64,000 bases of DNA from NCBI GenBank assembly GCA_012735245.1, contig JAAYHU010000027.1:1-64000 (forward strand), read 5' to 3'. Positions 17,276-27,353 of this stretch are shown here, in pieces (position 1 is the first letter of the stretch; each line of letters starts with the position of its first letter). Below the pieces are notes generated by a model. That model saw only the letters and a program-made list of their open reading frames with translations. It was not told the DNA's origin and searched no databases. A program made the position numbers and the translations under genes. The stretch comes from Tissierellia bacterium (lineage in GTDB: Bacteria; Bacillota; Clostridia; Tissierellales; Tissierellaceae).

Positions 17276-20200
17276 AATACCTTTTCATACCTGCAAATAT
17301 CCTTATATATACAGAAGGGTGAACATTCCAATGGATTTACTGAAAAGTCCCCATTTAAAATTCCCTCTATTATCTTTTTTATATTGGCTTTTGTTTCTTC
17401 CATAAGCATGTCCCAATCCTCTTTGCTAATGGCCCCTTTATGCCTTTTGGATATTTGACTTGTTTCATCTAAGATGCCTAATTTAACGTCGAATTTTTGT
17501 TGTGAAATCACCCCATATACTCCTGCTACAATATTCTTATCCCGTTGAGATAAAGCATAGATAGGTAATTGTAAGGATAGGCCTTGTAGAATCTTGTCTA
17601 TATCGTATACTCCATAGGGGGAACTTTTGTAATCCATGATTATATACTTATCTTCACCTAATACCTTGTCTATTCTATCTATTTTCCCAGTAAACTTAAC
17701 ATCGACCCCATCAATTTCTATGGAAAAGTCATTTTCCCTCCCAAATTCTACTTCAAAGGCAAAGGGTATTAGTTTTTCCTTAGGATTAGAAATTCTTTCA
17801 ATATCCCTTTCAATAAATTTAATTAATCTATTGTATATATTATCCATAATTAACTGATTCAGTTTATTTTCCAAATCAAAGCCCAATTGTAGGGCATATT
17901 TTGTTATTAATTCTTTAAGATTATCTAAGGTTTCCTCCACATGGAAAGGCTTTTTATCTAAAACATGGTCTTCCAAATCCCTCTTATATTTATAATAATA
18001 TTCTTTTAAAACCTCATGGTATAGGGTCCCAATATCTATAGGCCTATATTCTTGGAAATACCTTTCCATTTCATCTACTTGGAGGATTTTGCTTAACAAA
18101 AAGTAATATGGACATTTACTATAGGCCTCTAGATAAGTATTTGAATATACCTTATTGAGGTGCATTTCTTTTAAATCTTTTATGATACTATCATCTGATA
18201 TGAGACCATTGTACTCGTTATAATCTAAGCAAGCCCTCATATATTCACAATAATTCTTTTCATTGATTATTTTAAATTTATCCTTTAATTTGCCATTATG
18301 AAATATATAATAGGGTTTTATATCTTCTTTTAAGTTATCTAGGTTTAATATTAAATAATTGGATAGTTCGTTAAAGGTAGTTATATTTTCAATATTATTT
18401 TTTATTTGATAATCTAAACCTAAATTTATAGTTTGTACTTTTTCTTCGATTTTTTCTCCTTTAAACATATTTAAGATTTCATCTAAGAAAATTGAAAAAA
18501 TGCTGTCTTCTTCTGTACCTTCACTTAAGGACAGATAAAGAATTTCTTTACATGATCCTATTAATGAAGCGAATTTTATTACTTCATTATTTAACCTATG
18601 ATTATAATTTTTATAATCTAGGCCTATTTCCTTTAAATAGCTATAGTTCATATCATTTATGAAGAAATTGCTTTCTTTTAATACTGGATAATAGTTTGAA
18701 GATAGGCCTGTAATAAATAGGATTTCATGGGTAAACCCTCTGCTACTTATTGGATTGAGAATCTTAACCCCTCTTATGTTACTGTCATCCTCCAATATAT
18801 TTTCATGGCTTATGGCCTTTAATAGGGCATCAAAATAATCTTTAATATTTATCCTATCTTCTATCAAGGCAAGGCCCTTCATATCTTCAATTACTTCCAA
18901 TAGTTTTTCTAAGGCTTGAATATCTCGATGAAGTAGTTGGTAATTTTTATCCCTTTTATATCTATTGTAAATTAGGCCTTTTAGGTCATAGCCTTTGATT
19001 ATATTGCTGAAAATACGGTTGTAATTCTCAACTGAATCCATATCTAATATTAGTTTTAACTCATCATTTAATCTTTCAACTAACTCAGTGATATGCTCCA
19101 TATAGGCCAGGGAGATATTTAAGGCTCTTTCTTGGTTTATGATTCTTTTTAAGTCATCTAAATTGGTAAAATTCATCTTTCTTAAGATGAATTCAATAGC
19201 ATCCATGTAATTTTTATCTAACAGACTAAAATAATGGGCTTTTAATCTAGAAATTATAGACTGTTTAGCCCCTCCCCTTATTCTAGTTTCTATTAGGGTC
19301 AAAAATTCTTTAACTAAGGGAACCTGAATTAAGGGAATTTCCCTTTTCCCGTTTATTGGCACTTTTTCCTCTGCTGCTACCTTAAATAGGGTTTCCTTAT
19401 ATTCATCACTTAAGAGGACTATGGCCATGTTCTCCAACTTATAGCCATTTTTATAGTGCTTTTTTATTTCTACGAAGATTTTTTTTAACTCCAGATAGAT
19501 ACTTGGAGATTTTATTAACCTAATACTATCTGCATAGTTAAGCTTTTCCATTTCTTCATGGAAGAAGTTGTATCCAATGATTTCGAAGATATTCTTTTCT
19601 TTTCCATTAACATATTCTATTTGAAAGCCTAATTCCCTCAAGCTAGAGAGGGTATCTTCAATATTAGGGATTTTAGATTTCATTTCAAAAGGAATATTTA
19701 TATAAATATCAACATCTGTCTTTGAAAGTTCTTTAATAATTTCCATTTCCACAGGCCTAAAATCATAGAATTCATCTATAAGGATAAAATCTAGGCCTTC
19801 AAATATATGTAAATTCTCCTTTAAAATACTTATTGCCTTAAGATAAGCCCCTTCCCTATCAGTTAGGCCTAAGGATTCTAAATATTTTTCATATTCATTA
19901 TAAATATGGCCAATTTCCCTAAAATATGGCTTATTAGGGCAATTTGATAAATAGTCTTCTGGATATACTAGTGACCTTTTAATTTCTCCAATTATATAAT
20001 TCAATCCTTCAATAAATCCTTCCGTTGAACTTATGTCCTTGTAATAATCTAGTTTTCCTTTTTCTTTCAGGCTGTTAATGGATTTCTTTATAATTAAATC
20101 CTTCATTGGTTCATTGATGATAAAATATATTTCATCTTTTAATATCTTGTTGACTATATCATCAAAGGTAAACAGATTTATTTCAAAGACCTTTTCCGTT

Positions 20201-20364
20201 TCATTAATTAGTCTTTTTCTATAATTTTTTAAAAGTCCTCCATGAGGTAATACATAATAAAAGCTACTTCCTAAGCCTTTCTTAAGATATTTTAGGGCCA
20301 TATCAAATAATTCATTTTTCTTATCATTGTTGAAAGGCCCAAAATATACAATCTTATTAGCCAT
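17263..20364 (-). CDS. addB: AddB-type nuclease subunit (PD-(D/E)XK, Fe-S type)
   Basis: A 1033-aa partner of AddA. The C-terminal nuclease has GKIDRIDKVLGEDKYIIMDYK, and the four Fe-S cysteines fit: one in EAYSKCPYYF and three in CSPFCIYKDIC near the end (C-x3-C-x5-C). The N-terminus begins NKIVYFGPFNNDKKNELF where Bacillus AddB has a Walker A motif; no GxxxxGK is present, so this subunit should not bind ATP there. Helicase-like middle regions are weakly conserved, as in other AddB proteins. It precedes addA with stop-start overlap and follows nagZ by 10 nt. Confidence 0.85.
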   Translation of the reverse strand: MANKIVYFGPFNNDKKNELFDMALKYLKKGLGSSFYYVLPHGGLLKNYRKRLINETEKVFEINLFTFDDIVNKILKDEIYFIINEPMKDLIIKKSINSLKEKGKLDYYKDISSTEGFIEGLNYIIGEIKRSLVYPEDYLSNCPNKPYFREIGHIYNEYEKYLESLGLTDREGAYLKAISILKENLHIFEGLDFILIDEFYDFRPVEMEIIKELSKTDVDIYINIPFEMKSKIPNIEDTLSSLRELGFQIEYVNGKEKNIFEIIGYNFFHEEMEKLNYADSIRLIKSPSIYLELKKIFVEIKKHYKNGYKLENMAIVLLSDEYKETLFKVAAEEKVPINGKREIPLIQVPLVKEFLTLIETRIRGGAKQSIISRLKAHYFSLLDKNYMDAIEFILRKMNFTNLDDLKRIINQERALNISLAYMEHITELVERLNDELKLILDMDSVENYNRIFSNIIKGYDLKGLIYNRYKRDKNYQLLHRDIQALEKLLEVIEDMKGLALIEDRINIKDYFDALLKAISHENILEDDSNIRGVKILNPISSRGFTHEILFITGLSSNYYPVLKESNFFINDMNYSYLKEIGLDYKNYNHRLNNEVIKFASLIGSCKEILYLSLSEGTEEDSIFSIFLDEILNMFKGEKIEEKVQTINLGLDYQIKNNIENITTFNELSNYLILNLDNLKEDIKPYYIFHNGKLKDKFKIINEKNYCEYMRACLDYNEYNGLISDDSIIKDLKEMHLNKVYSNTYLEAYSKCPYYFLLSKILQVDEMERYFQEYRPIDIGTLYHEVLKEYYYKYKRDLEDHVLDKKPFHVEETLDNLKELITKYALQLGFDLENKLNQLIMDNIYNRLIKFIERDIERISNPKEKLIPFAFEVEFGRENDFSIEIDGVDVKFTGKIDRIDKVLGEDKYIIMDYKSSPYGVYDIDKILQGLSLQLPIYALSQRDKNIVAGVYGVISQQKFDVKLGILDETSQISKRHKGAISKEDWDMLMEETKANIKKIIEGILNGDFSVNPLECSPFCIYKDICRYEKVLEVQ

Positions 20365-20374
20365 GTTTTTCCCC

Positions 20375-21637
20375 CTAATTTTTGATTTTATTTTTCAATT
20401 CTAAGGTCTTATTATTCAATTCCCTTAAGTCAATATTATCTATTGGATTATCCTTTAAATTATACTTTTCCTTTAATTTTAATATCCTATAGACTTTTTC
20501 ATCTATTTCTTCTTCAGTTAATTCGCCGCCTTTTACTGCATCCATAATTTCTTCCATAACCTTAATAGGGTTTTCCTTGCCATGGCAGATTAAAGCCAGG
20601 TCTCCACCTGCCTTTAGAAAGGATAAAACCCCTTCTTCTATTGTGTAGTTTTCCATTATGGCTCCCATGGTCATATCGTCTGATACAACTACTCCATTGA
20701 ATCCTAATTCTCCTCTCAAGAGTTCTCCTATTATCTTTGGAGACATGGTAGCAGGGTAATCATCTATTTCTGGATATAGTATATGGGCAAGCATAATGGC
20801 ATCTACCCCATTATCTATGGCTGCGATAAAAGGTTGTAATTCAAAGGATATCAAGTCTTCCTTTGTTTTATTAACCTTAGGCAGATTCATATGGGAATCT
20901 ATACTAGTATCCCCATGACCAGGAAAATGCTTTACAACGGAGATAACATCCCTATCCATTATACCTAACATAACCTCTATCCCATTATCTACTACAGGTT
21001 CTACACTAGAGCCAAAGGCCCTATTTCCTATAACAGGATTCTTAGGATTGGAATTAATATCTAGAACAGGACTAAAATTCATATTAAAGCCTAAGGATTT
21101 TACCCGTTCTCCTAGAATAGATCCAAGTTCATAGGAAAGATTCCTGTCATTCTTTTTTCCAAATTCAAAGGCTTCAGGCAACCTAGGATAAGCTTTTGGC
21201 AGCCTGCTAACCTTCCCTCCTTCTTCATCTATGGATAAAAATAAGGGAATAGGGTTTTTAGAGTTCATTTCTTTAATACCATTTAATAGGTCTAGGGTTT
21301 GATATTCATCGATTATATTTCTTGAAAATAAAATAAAACCTCCTATTTTATATTCCTCTATTAAACTTGTAATTTCTTCGTTTAACTCAGTCCCTTCAAA
21401 GCTGGCAATTATCAGTTGGCCTATTTTTTCCTCTAAGGACAAAGCCTTTATTTTTTCTTCAATTGGATCAATTGGCTTAGTATCAATTATGTCTTTATTG
21501 GGATCATCAATATGGTTTTCTCCTGGTATATTGCCTATTTGGTCATTATTTTTTGGTAGGCTGTCCTCTTTATTACATCCAACTAGCATAAACATAAGGC
21601 TAAGCAAAACTAAGAATGCTTTTCTCTTGTATATCAT
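20375..21637 (-). CDS. nagZ: Lipoprotein beta-N-acetylhexosaminidase (GH3, NagZ type)
   Basis: A 420-aa glycoside hydrolase family 3 enzyme that removes N-acetylglucosamine from muropeptides. A signal peptide with lipobox MLVGC gives a lipid-anchored extracellular protein. A Pro/Asp-rich linker (about 26-60) precedes the barrel. Conserved elements are FLSIDEEGGKVSRL, VKHFPGHGDTSIDSH (the His-containing catalytic loop) and GVVVSDDMTMGA with the nucleophilic Asp. It stands upstream of addB by 10 nt but after the terminator that follows glutaminase. The role is wall recycling; the link to addAB is probably only transcriptional. Confidence 0.92.
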   Translation of the reverse strand: MIYKRKAFLVLLSLMFMLVGCNKEDSLPKNNDQIGNIPGENHIDDPNKDIIDTKPIDPIEEKIKALSLEEKIGQLIIASFEGTELNEEITSLIEEYKIGGFILFSRNIIDEYQTLDLLNGIKEMNSKNPIPLFLSIDEEGGKVSRLPKAYPRLPEAFEFGKKNDRNLSYELGSILGERVKSLGFNMNFSPVLDINSNPKNPVIGNRAFGSSVEPVVDNGIEVMLGIMDRDVISVVKHFPGHGDTSIDSHMNLPKVNKTKEDLISFELQPFIAAIDNGVDAIMLAHILYPEIDDYPATMSPKIIGELLRGELGFNGVVVSDDMTMGAIMENYTIEEGVLSFLKAGGDLALICHGKENPIKVMEEIMDAVKGGELTEEEIDEKVYRILKLKEKYNLKDNPIDNIDLRELNNKTLELKNKIKN

Positions 21638-21696
21638 ATAATCATCCTTTTCTAAATTAGTTAGTTTACTTTAGCTTCCCCAATTTTAAATATAAT

Positions 21697-21720
21697 AAAT
21701 GGAGAGCTCACTCTCCATTT
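21697..21720 (-). terminator. Intrinsic terminator after glutaminase
   Basis: AAATGGAGAG and CTCTCCATTT form a perfect 10-bp stem with a four-base loop, overlapping the stop of the glutaminase gene. The minus strand continues ATTATATTTAAAATT. It separates the glutaminase group from nagZ-addBA. Confidence 0.75.
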
Positions 21721-22627
21721 AAAATATATTTAAATTTAATTCCCTTGCCAAATCCTTCATAATTCCATAACCTGCTATGGAGTTGCCAAATCTATCTAAG
21801 GCTGGGCTAAAAACCCCAATACCTAATTTATTTGGTATGGTACCAAGTATGCCTCCCCCTACCCCACTTTTTGATGGGATACCTACTTTAGCAGCATACT
21901 CACCACTGAAATCATACATACCGCAGGTAGTTATTATGGCTGTTACAATGGAAGCCAGCCTTTCATTATTTATTTTACTATCCAAATTTAAGGGACATCT
22001 TCTTGCTATAAATAGGCCTATTTTGGCAACATCAACTGCTGTTACCTCAACAGAGCATTGTTTGAAATATACATCTAGGATATCCTCCACTTCTCCATCT
22101 AAATAGCCCTTTGCTTTCATCAAATATGCAATGGCTCTATTTTTATGGCCTGTAGCTTTTTCAGATAAATAGACTTCTTCATTATAGCCTATATTTGGAT
22201 TTTCCGTTATCAGTCTGATGAATTCAATTATCCTATCAAACTTTTCATCCTTGTTGCCCCTAATCAAAGAAGTAGTTATTATTGCACCTGAGTTTATCAT
22301 TGGATTTGCTGGATTACAGCTATTTAAATCTAATTTATATAAGGTATTAAAAGGCTCATCTGTAGGCTCATATCCAACTTTGGAAAAAACATAGTCCTCT
22401 CCATTATCTATTAGGGCGAGCATTAATGATATTATTTTAGATATACTTTGTATAGAAAATTTTATATTATAATCTCCGGCACAATAAATATGTCCGTCTA
22501 CATCTGCAATAGCTAGGCCAATATAATTTGGATTTACCTTAGATAAGGCTGGTATATAATTTGCAACATGTCCTTTTTGTATTAAATGCCGATTTTTTTG
22601 GATAAGTCCTTCTAGTATTTTTTCCAC
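21719..22627 (-). CDS. glsA: Glutaminase (serine-dependent beta-lactamase fold)
   Basis: A 302-aa cytoplasmic enzyme converting glutamine to glutamate and ammonia. Family markers are FSIQSISKII with the catalytic SxxK, NPMINSGAI, GHKNRAIAYLMKAKG and the C-terminal KSGVGGGILGTIPNKLGIGVFSP. Length is normal for single-domain bacterial glutaminases. It is 15 nt downstream of the nucleoside kinase gene and ends in a hairpin terminator. In an amino-acid-fermenting anaerobe it could feed glutamate catabolism; that context is inferred. Confidence 0.95.
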   Translation of the reverse strand: MEKILEGLIQKNRHLIQKGHVANYIPALSKVNPNYIGLAIADVDGHIYCAGDYNIKFSIQSISKIISLMLALIDNGEDYVFSKVGYEPTDEPFNTLYKLDLNSCNPANPMINSGAIITTSLIRGNKDEKFDRIIEFIRLITENPNIGYNEEVYLSEKATGHKNRAIAYLMKAKGYLDGEVEDILDVYFKQCSVEVTAVDVAKIGLFIARRCPLNLDSKINNERLASIVTAIITTCGMYDFSGEYAAKVGIPSKSGVGGGILGTIPNKLGIGVFSPALDRFGNSIAGYGIMKDLARELNLNIF

Positions 22628-22642
22628 TATCTCACTTCCATT

Positions 22643-24301
22643 CTAATGAATATCGAAATAGGTTTTGCCTATGAATTCCCTTAATATGGAATTGGCAGGT
22701 ATTATATCTTCATTTTCTATATCTCTAAAGTATTCTAAAAACTTCAATAATTTTTTTGCTTCCCCATAATGGACGCTATTGCTATCTATTTCCTCTAATA
22801 GAGGTACAATATGTTTTTTCAGTACAGCCAATTCATATACTAGGGCAGAATCAAACATTATGTCTGCTTCTTCTTGGAATGGGAATATATATTTTTCTTC
22901 TCCCCTTCTAACTCCTGTCCACATATCTAAGGTCCGGATTGCATCATTTCCTCTAAATTTAATATCTCTTACTATCCTTCGAATTAGCCTTGTATCTGTA
23001 GTTGGAATTCGATTATGGGCGTCTATGTTTAATTGGGTTAATGCAGATATATAGATCTTGTATTTATTTTTTTCTGGTATAAGGCTGGTCATTTTAGGGT
23101 TTAGACTGTGGATACCTTCCAGTATAATGGGATGGTCTTTATCAACCTTAATAACCTTTCCAGATCTTTCCCTTTTTCCAGTTATAAAATTGAACTTAGG
23201 TAATTCTACTTCCCCGCCCTCCAACAATGTAATTAAATCTTCATTTAACTTGTCTAAATCTATGGCATCTATACTCTCGAAATCATAGGTCCCATCCTCA
23301 TTTAATGGGGTTTTTTCCCTATCTACAAAATAATCATCAACAGAAATTGATACAGGCCTTTTTCCGTTTACCTTCAACTGAACTGCCAGTCTTTTTGAAA
23401 AAGTTGTCTTTCCAGAAGCTGAAGGCCCTGCTATTAGAATAAGATGAATATCATCATCTTCACAAATACTATCTGCAATTTTGGCTATCTTCTTTTCGTG
23501 TAAGGCCTCTGAAATCCTAATGACTTCTCCAATCTCTCCATTTAATATCTTTTCATTTAAAGACCCAACATATGCCAAATCTAGTATATCTGCCCAGTCA
23601 CTTGCTTCTTTAAAAACCTTAGATAATTTCTTTAATTCCTTAAATTTGGGCAGCTGATAGTTGGATTTCATACTAGGAAATAGAATAAGGACTCCAGGAT
23701 AATAGTAATTCAATTTAAATATATTTACATAGCCAGTTGACGGTGCCAAGTATCCGTGGTATGTATCTATATGGTCTCCAATAGTATAGACATCTATCTG
23801 CTCCCTATCTAAGGTGTTAAAAAGCCTAATTTTGTCTTCATAATTAAATTTTTTAAATAACTCCAATGCCTCAGCCTTGGGGATTTTTCTCCTAATGATA
23901 GGGTAATCTTTGGCTATGATTTCCTTCATCTTTTCTTCTATTTTTTCTATATCCTTAAAACTTATGGAATGGTCATCTTCAAATTCCACATATAATCCTT
24001 CACCGAGAAAATGTTCAATCCGTACTACTCTTTCAGGAAACAACTCCTTGCATGCCATAATAAACACTGCAGATATGGTCCTAGTATAAATCCTATATCC
24101 GTCAATATCTGTAATATCTAGAAATTTTATATACATATGGTTATCTACTTGCTTATTTAAATTATAGACTTCATTTCTAATTTTTGCACCTAAATATCTT
24201 TTGTAATTGCTGCCAAAGGCCTTTTTAGCCACATCTTTAAGTTTAGCCCCTTCTTCAATTAGAAGCTCTCCTGCCCCCTCTACAAATACCTTTAAATCCA
24301 T
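22643..24301 (-). CDS. Nucleoside kinase with TGS and ThrRS-like N-terminal domains
   Basis: A 552-aa protein with a TGS-like start, then a region resembling the second additional domain of threonyl-tRNA synthetase, and a C-terminal uridine-kinase-type P-loop domain. The latter has LIAGPSASGKTTFSKRL, SVDDYFVDREKTP and LEGIHSLNP. Members of this fusion are annotated as nucleoside (uridine) kinases in Firmicutes and Thermotogae. It is preceded 13 nt upstream by the RluA-family gene and followed by glutaminase. The real substrate is untested as far as the sequence can show. Confidence 0.88.
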   Translation of the reverse strand: MDLKVFVEGAGELLIEEGAKLKDVAKKAFGSNYKRYLGAKIRNEVYNLNKQVDNHMYIKFLDITDIDGYRIYTRTISAVFIMACKELFPERVVRIEHFLGEGLYVEFEDDHSISFKDIEKIEEKMKEIIAKDYPIIRRKIPKAEALELFKKFNYEDKIRLFNTLDREQIDVYTIGDHIDTYHGYLAPSTGYVNIFKLNYYYPGVLILFPSMKSNYQLPKFKELKKLSKVFKEASDWADILDLAYVGSLNEKILNGEIGEVIRISEALHEKKIAKIADSICEDDDIHLILIAGPSASGKTTFSKRLAVQLKVNGKRPVSISVDDYFVDREKTPLNEDGTYDFESIDAIDLDKLNEDLITLLEGGEVELPKFNFITGKRERSGKVIKVDKDHPIILEGIHSLNPKMTSLIPEKNKYKIYISALTQLNIDAHNRIPTTDTRLIRRIVRDIKFRGNDAIRTLDMWTGVRRGEEKYIFPFQEEADIMFDSALVYELAVLKKHIVPLLEEIDSNSVHYGEAKKLLKFLEYFRDIENEDIIPANSILREFIGKTYFDIH

Positions 24302-24314
24302 TTAACTCACCTCT

Positions 24315-25289
24315 CTATCCAAATAGATCTCTTTCAATTTCTTCACTTATCCCTTCTAAATGGCTGGTAAAAACCTTACCATTTAAGTAGCTGAGTTCAT
24401 CCCCAAGGCCATTAAACTCAATTTTATATCCATGGAGCCACTGATTATTTAACCCATATTTGTCCCTAAATATTTTATTTACCTTTTGATTACCATATTT
24501 TCTGTCGCCTATTACTGGATAGCCCAAGGAAGATAGATGAGCCCTTATTTGATGGGTCCTACCAGTGATTAAATTGACTTCTAATAATGTATACCCATTT
24601 TTTGATTTAATAGGCCTGAAAATAGTAGTTATTTTCTTGGAGCCTTCAAAATCTCCTTTTCTAATCTTTACCTTGTTTTTATCTTCGTCCTTTAATAAAT
24701 AGGCATCTGCCCTAATTTCTTTGTCTATAATTCCTTTAACTATTGTCTTATAGAATCTCTTTATTTCTCCCTTTCTTATGGCTTCGTTAATAGACTTTAA
24801 TGTCTCATAGTTTTTGGCTCCAATTATTATACCTGAAGTATTCCTGTCCAATCTATTGCATATAGAAGGAGTAAAGGTTTTTTCAATTCTGGGGATATAT
24901 TCTCCCCTTTGAATTAGGTAATTTATCATACTATCTACTATATTTTCTTCAAATTTTTCCCCCGTACTATGGGACAAAACCCCAACTGGTTTATTTATTA
25001 AAATTATATTTTCATCCTCATAGATTATATTTGGTATCAAATTAGATTTTACTTCCTTTTCTTCAATAAATTTTTCTATAGTTTCATCAGCTAAAAATAA
25101 CTGTACCTTATCTCCTTCGTAAATGGTAGTTTCTGGATAAGCCCTTTTTCCATTTACTTTAATATTTTTCTTTCTAATCATTTTATAGATAAAGCCCTGT
25201 GGTGCCTTGGACAGATATTTTTTTAGAAATCTGTCAAGTCTTTGATCGCTTTCATTTTTATTGATTAATATTTCCTTCAATCTTTTCAC
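24315..25289 (-). CDS. RluA-family rRNA/tRNA pseudouridine synthase
   Basis: A 324-aa protein with an N-terminal S4 RNA-binding domain (about 10-75: [14 protein letters not shown]..., IKVNGKRA) and a pseudouridine synthase domain. The catalytic motif is RLDRNTSG, and VLSHSTGEK and [20 protein letters not shown] are typical of RluC/RluD-like enzymes. It is the first gene of the minus-strand run with the nucleoside kinase and glutaminase and faces the plus-strand MltG-like gene across about 84 bp. The target uridine cannot be named from sequence. Confidence 0.93.
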   Translation of the reverse strand: MKRLKEILINKNESDQRLDRFLKKYLSKAPQGFIYKMIRKKNIKVNGKRAYPETTIYEGDKVQLFLADETIEKFIEEKEVKSNLIPNIIYEDENIILINKPVGVLSHSTGEKFEENIVDSMINYLIQRGEYIPRIEKTFTPSICNRLDRNTSGIIIGAKNYETLKSINEAIRKGEIKRFYKTIVKGIIDKEIRADAYLLKDEDKNKVKIRKGDFEGSKKITTIFRPIKSKNGYTLLEVNLITGRTHQIRAHLSSLGYPVIGDRKYGNQKVNKIFRDKYGLNNQWLHGYKIEFNGLGDELSYLNGKVFTSHLEGISEEIERDLFG

Positions 25290-25372
25290 ACCTTTTCATA
25301 AGTTTATGTTATAATTATATTATATACAATTAAATATCTAAAACCTATTTTTCTTTAAAAAGAGGTGGAAAT

Positions 25373-25891
25373 ATGAAAAAAATTATAGAATGGATTAAGG
25401 ATTTTTTATATGATTCAATAGACTACATAATAATGATTGCTATTATAGGAGCTGTCGCCCTTGTTATAGGTTGGAGATTGGACCTTTTATTTGCTAAAGA
25501 AGCTGTAAAGCTACCACCTAAGGACAATATTGTTGTAGAAAATCCGAGAAATGATAATAGAGACGACAATATTGAATCTGAAGAAAATGAAGATAATAAT
25601 GTTGACATACCAGATTCTGATGATATAGATGAAAATGCTCCAACAATTGATGATAATATAGATGATAATACAGACAATAATCAAATTGTAACTGTTACAG
25701 TAGTAATACCACCTGGTTCATTGCCATCTAAAATTGCCAGTATATTAGAAGAACATAAGTTAATATCCAGTAGGGCTGAATTTGTACAAAAAACTCAGGA
25801 GCTAAAGCTTGATACCAAGTTGAAATCTGGAACTTTTGAAATTAAAAGCAATAGCTCCTTAGAAGAAATAATTAGAATCATTGCAAATTAA
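25373..25891 (+). CDS. Short MltG/YceG-like membrane protein lacking the lytic domain
   Basis: A 172-aa protein: a membrane helix (about 18-38), a linker of about 50 residues made mostly of Asp, Glu and Asn, then a C-terminal domain with VVIPPGSLPSKIASILEEHKLI and KLKSGTFEIKSNSSLEEII. That domain matches the LysM-like part of the endolytic transglycosylase MltG. MltG is normally about 330-400 aa with a catalytic Glu domain after this point; here the protein stops at a bidirectional terminator. It may be a regulator or glycan-binding protein, not an enzyme. A GAGGTGG ribosome site precedes the ATG. Confidence 0.78.
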   Translation: MKKIIEWIKDFLYDSIDYIIMIAIIGAVALVIGWRLDLLFAKEAVKLPPKDNIVVENPRNDNRDDNIESEENEDNNVDIPDSDDIDENAPTIDDNIDDNTDNNQIVTVTVVIPPGSLPSKIASILEEHKLISSRAEFVQKTQELKLDTKLKSGTFEIKSNSSLEEIIRIIAN

Positions 25892-25920
25892 AAGTCTTCC
25901 TTGCCTGGAAGACTTTTAAT
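25887..25920. terminator. Bidirectional intrinsic terminator
   Basis: ATTAAAAGTCTTCC and GGAAGACTTTTAAT make a perfect 14-bp stem with a six-base loop. T-rich flanks exist on both strands, and it lies between converging genes, overlapping the stop codons of both. Confidence 0.9.
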
Positions 25921-26479
25921 ATGTTGTATTGATATAATCGTCTATTAGAGACTTTTTCTTTATATCCTTAAATACTCCCTTTTCTTTAAGTATATTTAAC
26001 AACCATAGGGCCTTAGAATGAAATATGGCCTCTTTGTAATTAAGTAATACTATTTCATAGAGCTTATTATTTAATTTTTTTGAATTAACATCTACAAAAT
26101 ATGCTTCTACTCCTTCAAAATTTAAGTACTCAAGTAAATCAAGGACTGCCTTATCCTTTTCATGATAATAATTATTACCCTTGTTTAAATAATACTTATA
26201 ATACCTTTGCCGTTTTTTTGCATCCTTAATATCCTTTGCCATCATAGTAAAATACTTGGCCAATACATTGTAGTATTGATAATTGTACATTCCCATTTCA
26301 AAGCTATCAATTCTTAAAAATGGTTTTAAGTTCATCTTCATAACCAAGTAATAATTAGATTCAAGGAACTCCCTTTTTGTTATGCTGCCATTTTCATACT
26401 TCACTATTAAAGAAGATCTCTTATCAAAGAAAGCCTTAAATTGTCCCCTTCCAAAACCGTAAGACTCCAAAATATACAC
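25916..26479 (-). CDS. Conserved hypothetical protein, cytoplasmic
   Basis: A 187-aa protein without signal peptide or membrane segment and rich in Lys, Tyr and Asn. It begins MYILESYGFGRGQFKAFFDK and appears all-helical. I believe it belongs to a clostridial family of unknown function (possibly the one called DUF6648), but I cannot verify this here. It converges with the MltG-like gene and shares its terminator. The only neighbour on its strand is the RsuA-type gene, which starts upstream with a 36-nt gap. Confidence 0.65.
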   Translation of the reverse strand: MYILESYGFGRGQFKAFFDKRSSLIVKYENGSITKREFLESNYYLVMKMNLKPFLRIDSFEMGMYNYQYYNVLAKYFTMMAKDIKDAKKRQRYYKYYLNKGNNYYHEKDKAVLDLLEYLNFEGVEAYFVDVNSKKLNNKLYEIVLLNYKEAIFHSKALWLLNILKEKGVFKDIKKKSLIDDYINTTY

Positions 26480-26515
26480 CCAATCTAATATTATTTTATT
26501 ACATTATATCATAAT

Positions 26516-27238
26516 CTAAGATTTTTTTAATAGGGAAATTTCTTCATCTGTTAGTTCCCTAAATTGGCCTACATCTAAATTTTCATCTAAAATTAGATTT
26601 CCCATGGAAATCCTCTTTAAATACAATACTTTCATTCCAACAGACTTAAACATTCGTTTAACCTGATGGAATTTTCCCTCTTGGATAGTCAAATATACTT
26701 TAGATACTATACTGGAATTTATGATTTCCAACTGGGAAGGTAAAGTCTTATATCCATCATCTAAGATAATACCTTCTTTAAATAATCTAATATGTTCTTC
26801 TTCTACATACCCATCTACCTCAACATAATATTTTTTATCTACCCTCTTTTTTGGAGACAAGAGCTCATGGGCAAGCTTTCCATCATTAGTTATTAGAAGT
26901 AAACCTTCAGTATCCTTGTCTAACCTTCCCACTGGAAAGGGTTTATATATTAAGTATTCTTGGTCTAGAATATCTACTACTGTTTTGAAACTTGGATCAT
27001 CTGTTGAAGAAACTAAGCCCTTTGGTTTATTCATCATTAAGTAAATATACCTTCTATATATAATTCTTTCATTATCTAAGAAAATATTGTCCTCATAGGG
27101 ATTAACCTTAGTTTCCCCATTTAAAGTCACAATATCGTTGACTTTTACCCTGCCAGATTTGATTAATTTTTTTACATCTTTCCTGCTTCCATATCCCATA
27201 TTGGCTAGGACTTTATCTAATCGTTCTTTTTTGCTCAT
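26516..27238 (-). CDS. RsuA-family pseudouridine synthase
   Basis: A 240-aa enzyme with an N-terminal S4 domain (ERLDKVLANMGYGSRKDVKKL) and catalytic region FPVGRLDKDTEGLLLITNDG, where Asp of RLD is the nucleophile. This is the small-subunit 16S-type (RsuA) family rather than RluB/E by its motif, but the target base is not certain. The ORF track starts at 27283; the ATG at 27238 is better because AGGTGATAAC precedes it and MSKKERLDKVL is the usual N-terminus. It is divergent from the DUF1540 gene. Confidence 0.92.
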   Translation of the reverse strand: MSKKERLDKVLANMGYGSRKDVKKLIKSGRVKVNDIVTLNGETKVNPYEDNIFLDNERIIYRRYIYLMMNKPKGLVSSTDDPSFKTVVDILDQEYLIYKPFPVGRLDKDTEGLLLITNDGKLAHELLSPKKRVDKKYYVEVDGYVEEEHIRLFKEGIILDDGYKTLPSQLEIINSSIVSKVYLTIQEGKFHQVKRMFKSVGMKVLYLKRISMGNLILDENLDVGQFRELTDEEISLLKKS

Positions 27239-27353
27239 GTTATCACCTATTATATAAGAATAATATAGCCAAAAATTTCTCAACTCATTTTGAATAATTC
27301 TTTACGAATTTGTAAAACTATAATTATAGATATTTTGTGGAAAGGAGATAGTT

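Noticed and set aside
21777-22106. 109-aa plus-strand ORF inside glutaminase
   Set aside because: It lies antisense to conserved catalytic motifs of glutaminase and has no start signal.
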